From Bacillota bacterium (GTDB lineage Bacteria; Bacillota; Clostridia; Lachnospirales; Lachnospiraceae): a stretch of 19,284 bases of DNA. Both the position numbers and the translations under genes were made by a program. This document shows positions 14,893-19,284 of this stretch, piece after piece; within the stretch, counting starts at the first letter, position 1, and each line of letters starts with the position of its first letter. The stretch is taken from positions 1-19,284 of the forward strand of contig JAEZXP010000273.1 in the NCBI GenBank assembly GCA_023419655.1. The letters run 5' to 3'. The notes beneath the pieces were generated by a model. It made no database searches, was not told where the DNA came from, and saw only the letters and a program-made list of their open reading frames with translations.

Positions 14893-16167
14893 TTATTCTG
14901 ACATCAGCCGTTTCTCTCCTTCAATTGCCTTTATCGGTGCAATATTTTGAGTGAACTCCAAGGTTCCCAGATAATTGCCCTCCTTGTCCCTGACGGCAAA
15001 ATAACGGATTAAGGTATATTTGTCTCCCATCTTAATCCAGAAATCCTCATGGTCCTTCCTGCCGGACATCAAATCATCCACTACCTTTTCAACGATATGA
15101 ACACTGGCCGGCGGATGGCAGTTCTGAACATTTCGGCCTATGACGGCCTTGGTTCTCGGGAATATACGCTCAGTCCCCTGGGAGAAATATTTTACGATTC
15201 CATCCTTATCTACAAATGTAATATCTACCGGCATTGTATTAAGCATTGCCTCTATCTCTTCACCCGTAAGAGCACCTGTTTCAAAGTTAATATATCCCGC
15301 ACCTCCAGATGCTGCATCCCCAGATGTTACGCCCTCAGGTATTGCACCTGTAGGTGCTTCACTCTCCTGCTCTGCTTTTTCTTCAACATTAACTCTTGCC
15401 GGCTTCCACTCTCTCTTGGGCTCATAGATGCAATAACCCAACTCATGGCTTTCCCTGGCTATTTTCATCCATTCATCTTCATTCAAAGTATCCTGTGACA
15501 TCGGAAAAAGGATATTCTCTTCTTTAAAAATCATTTCATTTACACGGTCCATAGCAGCATTCACCTTGGCAGAAACCTCATTTGCATCACTGCCGGAATC
15601 CTTTAATAACAATAAAGCATCCTTAAGCTCCTGTCTGATTTCATCATCCACACCCCACATTACCTTGGGGGGAGCGGTGATTCCATACTTTTCAAGGAAA
15701 GGGAATAAGAGATTTTCTTTTCTCAGATAATGCTTATCTACCTCATAAAGCTTTGTGAATTCCTCTGTAAGCTTTTGACGTATCTGCGGGCTGTCATCTT
15801 TTTCAAGCTCTGTCAGCAATGGCTTAATACTTTTATCCATCAGACGCTCCAATGCCCGATTTTCCATCTTAAAGGTATGAACCGGATGACCGGGGATGTC
15901 TGCCGGATTCTCCGGCATATGGATTTCTTCGATAGAGCCTTTAAATACGGATGCATGCACATCACATAGCCTCTGAACCTCGGATACCGGCATCCCTTCC
16001 CTAATCAGCTCATTCTCCATCATGGATATCTCGGTTGCTGAAACACCTTCAATCAACTTGGCAAACCTTTCTTTAACCTCATCAACTGTTTTTCCGTCAT
16101 GAAGCTCCATAATAAGCTCCTTCAAAACCTTCTGGCGATGTTCCCTGTTATTAATGTATTCGCTCAT
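14893..16167 (-). CDS. DUF438, hemerythrin-like and PAS domain protein
   Basis: A 424-residue cytosolic sensor-like protein. A helical DUF438 domain covers about 5-75. A hemerythrin-like four-helix domain covers about 92-245, with candidate di-iron ligands H94/H97, H146 and E151 (HxxxxE in HYLRKENLLFP), E217/E218 and H241. A Thr/Glu/Ala/Gly-rich linker at about 262-292 follows. The C-terminal PAS domain spans about 300-415, with the conserved NCHPPASVHIVE motif (C350-H-P-P). Such proteins are common in anaerobes and are thought to sense oxygen, NO or redox state; no output domain is present here. GGAGG lies five bases before the ATG. The cysteine hydrolase gene follows 21 bases downstream. 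Confidence 0.93.
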   Translation of the reverse strand: MSEYINNREHRQKVLKELIMELHDGKTVDEVKERFAKLIEGVSATEISMMENELIREGMPVSEVQRLCDVHASVFKGSIEEIHMPENPADIPGHPVHTFKMENRALERLMDKSIKPLLTELEKDDSPQIRQKLTEEFTKLYEVDKHYLRKENLLFPFLEKYGITAPPKVMWGVDDEIRQELKDALLLLKDSGSDANEVSAKVNAAMDRVNEMIFKEENILFPMSQDTLNEDEWMKIARESHELGYCIYEPKREWKPARVNVEEKAEQESEAPTGAIPEGVTSGDAASGGAGYINFETGALTGEEIEAMLNTMPVDITFVDKDGIVKYFSQGTERIFPRTKAVIGRNVQNCHPPASVHIVEKVVDDLMSGRKDHEDFWIKMGDKYTLIRYFAVRDKEGNYLGTLEFTQNIAPIKAIEGEKRLMSE

Positions 16168-16192
16168 AATTACCTCCGATTCTTCACAGATG

Positions 16193-16213
16193 TGTATATA
16201 GGTAAACTATACA
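16193..16213. promoter_or_regulatory. Dyad upstream of the DUF438-hemerythrin gene
   Basis: TGTATA and TATACA arms separated by nine bases form an operator-like dyad. It is extended by GATG and CATC outside with a two-base bulge. It lies 26-46 bases upstream of the ATG, within the likely leader or promoter. It may be a repressor site or a 5' leader hairpin. Confidence 0.3.
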
Positions 16214-16290
16214 GACATCGGTTTTTTTACTTGTATTAGACTGCTGCAAATTTGATATCTCTGTTGCAATTATAGTATCATTTATTTCGG

Positions 16291-16929
16291 CTACTTCATC
16301 AGATATGCCCGCACCGGCGCTGCCTCTGCACCCGGAACAAAAACAGGGGCTGCACTAAGCATATATTCTCCCTCTTCTATATCCTTAAGCCTAAGGCCCT
16401 CCAATATCATGATATCCATTGAAAACAATCTGATATGGGTTTCATGGTCCGGCTGGCCTCTCTCAATACCCAGTGCTTCAATACCCACGCCTTTGATTTT
16501 GAGCCTGGCCAAATAATCGGCACCATCTCTATCTACATATACAAAATCCTTTTCCAGAATATCCTCAAATGAATTTCTGGTTTTTAGCAGGACAAAATCT
16601 CCTTCCTTAATATCCAGATTCATAAGGTCTTTATCTGTAATCTTCTCTTTTACACCCGTAAGGTCGAAGACCTTACAGCCGGTAATTACTTTAGACAGCG
16701 CCAGGTTCTCCATCGTATATCCATCAGGCACCATATGCTTGGGCGTATCCAGATGCGTTCCGGTATGAAGGTTCATCTCCAGCCTGGTCTCATAGGCGGT
16801 ACCCGTGGTAAAATCACTATCTATACTGATTATCGGCCGTTTAAATTCCTTTCCCTTATATACGGGCATTGAATAAAAAATAGGCATCGATATGTCAAAT
16901 ATCTTAAACGAATTTGAATCTATGAACAT
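16291..16929 (-). CDS. Cyclase family metal-dependent hydrolase (kynurenine formamidase-like)
   Basis: A 212-residue protein of the cyclase/KynB-like metal hydrolase family, cytosolic. The metal-binding signature HxGTHxDxPxH is complete (H55-TGT-H59-L-D61-TPK-H65). The later HETHIRLFSMDIMILEGL segment is the usual second half of the active site and hydrophobic core. Substrates in this family include formylkynurenine and other amides, esters or lactones; none can be assigned here. AGGAGG lies seven bases before the ATG and belongs to a tandem repeat that fills the gap to zwf. No tryptophan catabolic genes are near, so a kynurenine role is not supported by context. Confidence 0.88.
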   Translation of the reverse strand: MFIDSNSFKIFDISMPIFYSMPVYKGKEFKRPIISIDSDFTTGTAYETRLEMNLHTGTHLDTPKHMVPDGYTMENLALSKVITGCKVFDLTGVKEKITDKDLMNLDIKEGDFVLLKTRNSFEDILEKDFVYVDRDGADYLARLKIKGVGIEALGIERGQPDHETHIRLFSMDIMILEGLRLKDIEEGEYMLSAAPVFVPGAEAAPVRAYLMK

Positions 16930-16935
16930 TTATTA

Positions 16936-17045
16936 ATCCTCCTCAATACATTAGTAATATTTCGTTCCTTACAACGGAGGATTTATCCTCCTCAATAAAT
17001 TAAAATATTTCATTCCCTACAAGGGAGGATTTATCCTCCTCTATA
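16936..17045 (-). repeat. Tandem 48-49 bp repeats carrying Shine-Dalgarno hairpins
   Basis: Units start at 16936, 16985 and 17033 (+ strand, ATCCTCCTC), giving about 2.3 copies of a 48-49 bp imperfect repeat. Each junction forms a perfect inverted repeat GGAGGAT-TT-ATCCTCC (16976-16991 and 17024-17039). On the - strand every unit reads GAGGAGGAT. The copy nearest the cyclase gene is its ribosome-binding site, without the pairing partner. The others could fold their own Shine-Dalgarno away. Confidence 0.75.
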
Positions 17046-17049
17046 AATA

Positions 17050-18564
17050 TTATATGTTCCACCACTTTCTGCCTTCGTTTGCCAGTAGCGTGGAGGCTCT
17101 TATCGGTCCCATCGAGCCCGCATCATAATTCGGAAACTTGACCCGGCTTTGCTCCCGGTAACGGATTATTTTATCTGCTACTGTCCAGGCTGCCTCTACC
17201 TCATCCCATCTTGAGAATAGGGTAGAATCTCCCCGTAAAATATCATATATAAGCCTTTCATATGCCTCCGGAGTATTTCCCTGAGTAGGACTTACATAGC
17301 TGGTATCCATCTTCGTCGGAACAATATCGTGATGGGTGCTAAAATCCTTCGTGTTAAACTGGAAGAATACACCCACATTCGGCTGAATCCGGATAACCAG
17401 CAGGTTCGGCTCCTGCACATTGCTGTCTTTAAAATACAAAATATTCGGCAAATCCTTAAACTGTATTACAATTTCAGCGCCATAGCTGCCAAGTCTTTTG
17501 CCTGTTCTAATATAAAATGGTGTTCCTGCCCACCGGAAATTATTAATACGGAGCTTTAGGGCAACAAATGTCTCTGTAGCAGAATTATCCGGTACGTTCT
17601 CCTCTTCGCGGTATCCCGGTACAGGATTGCCGTCAATTACACCCTTCCCGTATTGACCGAATACAACATTATCCCTCAGAAATTCGGGGGAAATATCCTC
17701 TATCGCTTCAATAACCTTCAGCTTCTCCGTGCGTATTGAGTCCGTATTCAAATTCACCGGCGGCTCCATCGCTACCAGGGATAATATCTGCATAATATGA
17801 TTCTGAATCATATCCCGCATGGCACCGGAATGCTCATAATATCCGCCCCTGGTTCCGACCCCTAACTTTTCCGTTAGGGAAATCTGAATATTATCAATGA
17901 ATTTATTATTCCATATGGATTCAAATATGGAATTGGTAAACCTGAGAACCATTATATTCTGTATCATTTCTTTACCGAGATAATGGTCAATCCGGTACAT
18001 ATTCTTTTCCTCAAACACCTCAAGAAGCTTCTGATTCAGCTGTCTGGCTGTCATCAAATCCTTGCCGAAGGGCTTCTCGATAACAAGACGGCTCCATGAG
18101 CCTTTTTGCTTCGCCATATTACTTTCGTGCAGGCCTTGAACAATCGTTTCAAAATATTCCGGCGCCACCGCCAGATAATAAATCCTGTTCCCCTCTGTTT
18201 TCGCAATTTTATCAAGCTCATCCAAATAATCCTTAAGCATAGGATATCCGCCATGCTCTCTGAAATCAAAACGGTAATACATAATCCTGTCACGCAGCAT
18301 GGCCCATTTGCTCTCATCCACCTTATTTCTGGAATGCTTATCAATAGAGGCCCGAATCTCATTGCGATATTCTTCTTCCGTCTTATCTCTTCTTCCAATA
18401 GAAACAACTCTAAAGCGTTCCGGCAATAAACCGTCCAACAACATATTATATAAGGCCGGCATCAGCTTTCTATGTGTTAAATCACCGGTGCCGCCAAAAA
18501 TCACAAGAATTGCAGACAAATCCTTATCTCCACCTAACATATTATTATTATCCATCATAGGCAT
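17050..18564 (-). CDS. zwf: Glucose-6-phosphate 1-dehydrogenase
   Basis: First enzyme of the oxidative pentose phosphate pathway: glucose-6-phosphate plus NADP(+) to 6-phosphogluconolactone and NADPH, in the cytosol. It has 504 residues, normal length. The N-terminal nucleotide-binding fold has GGTGDLTHRKL (G24-G25-T-G-D-L29). The substrate-binding RIDHYLGK lies at 191-198 with H194, and the likely catalytic base is H256 in RDMIQNH. GxxGDL is followed by T rather than A/S, a common variant. AAGGAGG lies four bases before the ATG. gnd lies 167 bases upstream on the same strand, the natural partner. No phosphogluconolactonase gene is in the window. Confidence 0.96.
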   Translation of the reverse strand: MPMMDNNNMLGGDKDLSAILVIFGGTGDLTHRKLMPALYNMLLDGLLPERFRVVSIGRRDKTEEEYRNEIRASIDKHSRNKVDESKWAMLRDRIMYYRFDFREHGGYPMLKDYLDELDKIAKTEGNRIYYLAVAPEYFETIVQGLHESNMAKQKGSWSRLVIEKPFGKDLMTARQLNQKLLEVFEEKNMYRIDHYLGKEMIQNIMVLRFTNSIFESIWNNKFIDNIQISLTEKLGVGTRGGYYEHSGAMRDMIQNHIMQILSLVAMEPPVNLNTDSIRTEKLKVIEAIEDISPEFLRDNVVFGQYGKGVIDGNPVPGYREEENVPDNSATETFVALKLRINNFRWAGTPFYIRTGKRLGSYGAEIVIQFKDLPNILYFKDSNVQEPNLLVIRIQPNVGVFFQFNTKDFSTHHDIVPTKMDTSYVSPTQGNTPEAYERLIYDILRGDSTLFSRWDEVEAAWTVADKIIRYREQSRVKFPNYDAGSMGPIRASTLLANEGRKWWNI

Positions 18565-18630
18565 CTTCCCTCCTTTTCATGGCGACAGATACTGTTCCAA
18601 TCACACGGCAGCTCTGTTACGCTCTTTGTA

Positions 18631-18721
18631 AAACTACCATTAAGTAATACCAAGTAAACTATCACTAGATAATACCAAGTAAACACCACTAGGTAATACC
18701 AAGTAAACACCACTTGGTATT
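18631..18721. repeat. Three tandem 24-25 bp repeats plus a partial inverted copy
   Basis: Units at 18631-18655, 18656-18680 and 18681-18704 share the core TAATACCAAGT-AAAC with a variable middle (TACCATTAAG, TATCACTAGA, ACCACTAGG). A partial fourth copy (18705-18721) ends ACTTGGTATT. This is the exact reverse complement of AATACCAAGT in the third copy, making a 10-bp stem with a 7-base loop at 18695-18721. The array fills most of the gnd-zwf gap. Its outer flank AACTACCATT recurs at the gnd stop codon (18730-18739). Confidence 0.8.
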
Positions 18722-18731
18722 GCAAAATGAA

Positions 18732-19284
18732 CTACCATTTTGTATGGAAAACTCCTTCTTTATCCGTACGCATATAGGTATGTGCTCCAAAGTAATCTCT
18801 TTGTGCCTGAAGAAGGTTCATTGGCAGTTGTGCACTGCGGTAACTGTCATAGTAAGCCAGTGCACTGGAAAATGCGGGAATTGGTATTCCATGTGAAACG
18901 GCTGCGCCCACCACTGTTCTCCAGTCGTCCTGATATTCACTGACAATCTCTTTGAAATAATCTGCCAGCAGCAGGTTAACTAAATCCTTCTTCTTATCAT
19001 ATGCCTCCATAATCCGGTTTAAAAACTGGGCGCGAATGATGCAGCCGCCCCGGAATATTTTTGCTATATCTCCCAGCCTCAGGTTCCAGTCATATTGCAT
19101 GGAGGCTGCCCGCATAAGGCTAAATCCCTGGGCATAGGCACATATCTTACTGGCATATAATGCTCTTCGTACCGCCTCTGTGAATTCTTCGGCTTTATCT
19201 TTCGAAAGTGCGGGTTTTTCTTTCGGTCCGTGAAGAACCTTATTTGCAATTACTCTTTCTTCTTTCATTGAAGAAATATAACGC
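18732..19284 (-). CDS. gnd: 6-phosphogluconate dehydrogenase, C-terminal part (cut by window edge)
   Basis: Decarboxylating 6-phosphogluconate dehydrogenase, giving ribulose-5-phosphate, CO2 and a reduced cofactor. Only the C-terminal, mainly helical half is present. The frame continues through the right edge; the codons before the internal Met at 19268 read R-Y-I-S-S. So that Met is not the start. Family marks are MKEERVIANKVL, the ALYASKICAYAQGFSLM helix, IFRGGCIIRAQFLNRI, and the C-terminal FSSALAYYDSYRSAQLPMNLLQAQRDYFGAHTY block. The protein ends normally at FHTKW. The cofactor-binding N-terminus is outside the window, so NAD versus NADP preference cannot be judged. It lies upstream of zwf. 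Confidence 0.95.
   Translation of the reverse strand, partial: RYISSMKEERVIANKVLHGPKEKPALSKDKAEEFTEAVRRALYASKICAYAQGFSLMRAASMQYDWNLRLGDIAKIFRGGCIIRAQFLNRIMEAYDKKKDLVNLLLADYFKEIVSEYQDDWRTVVGAAVSHGIPIPAFSSALAYYDSYRSAQLPMNLLQAQRDYFGAHTYMRTDKEGVFHTKW

Noticed and set aside
15049..15498. 149-codon + strand open frame
   Set aside because: It is antisense to the hemerythrin-PAS gene; the Cys/Tyr/Arg-rich peptide resembles no protein.
16936..17045. Riboswitch upstream of the cyclase gene
   Set aside because: The structure is explained by tandem GGAGGA/TCCTCC hairpins and matches no ligand-binding aptamer I know.
18631..18721. CRISPR-like array
   Set aside because: Units are contiguous 24-25 bp copies with no unique spacers, and no cas genes are present.

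Overview
The window looks like a chromosomal segment of a strictly anaerobic, endospore-forming, low-GC member of the Clostridia, most likely Lachnospiraceae. The clues are a GerA-type germinant receptor operon, a one-polypeptide pyruvate:ferredoxin oxidoreductase next to a DUF3787 gene, and a DUF438/hemerythrin/PAS protein. Species cannot be fixed from the sequence alone. There are no tRNA or rRNA genes, transposases, phage genes or CRISPR array.

Left part (1-3140), + strand. A DUF421 (YetF-like) membrane protein is followed by a membrane-anchored M23 metallopeptidase. Next comes an AT-rich two-gene unit: an unrecognised secreted protein and an unlisted 58-residue two-helix membrane protein. 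Its upstream region has a direct repeat, a TTGACA box and a palindrome. This unit is the best candidate for something undescribed. A hairpin at 3093-3138 separates it from the converging germination operon.

Germination operon (7140 to 3201, - strand). The order is A, C, a small D-like subunit, then B. The 62-residue two-helix protein matches the description of the small D subunits of spore germinant receptors and is easily missed. A weak SigG-like promoter lies upstream.

Centre (7226-13318). A small DUF6514-like gene has its own terminator. A 377-base gene-poor gap holds palindromes, an FNR/CRP-like box and the end hairpin of nifJ. Then come nifJ (pyruvate to acetyl-CoA, CO2 and reduced ferredoxin) and a DUF3787 gene 14 bases upstream of it on the same strand. 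Divergent from these are a GNAT acetyltransferase, a possible small decayed frame and a VOC/PhnB-like protein, ending in a 19-bp hairpin.

Right part (13340-19284), all - strand. Read in transcription order it has gnd (cut by the window edge) and zwf, the two oxidative pentose phosphate dehydrogenases that make NADPH. A cyclase-family metal hydrolase follows, then a DUF438-hemerythrin-PAS sensor with an isochorismatase-type cysteine hydrolase, then a DegV fatty-acid-binding protein. Both gaps around zwf carry short tandem repeats: 24-25 bp between gnd and zwf, and 48-49 bp repeated ribosome-binding-site hairpins between zwf and the cyclase gene. Such repeats are unusual next to housekeeping genes.

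Start sites were chosen from Shine-Dalgarno spacing, so several are shorter than the longest open frame. Family calls rest on motif recognition by eye; no search was run.
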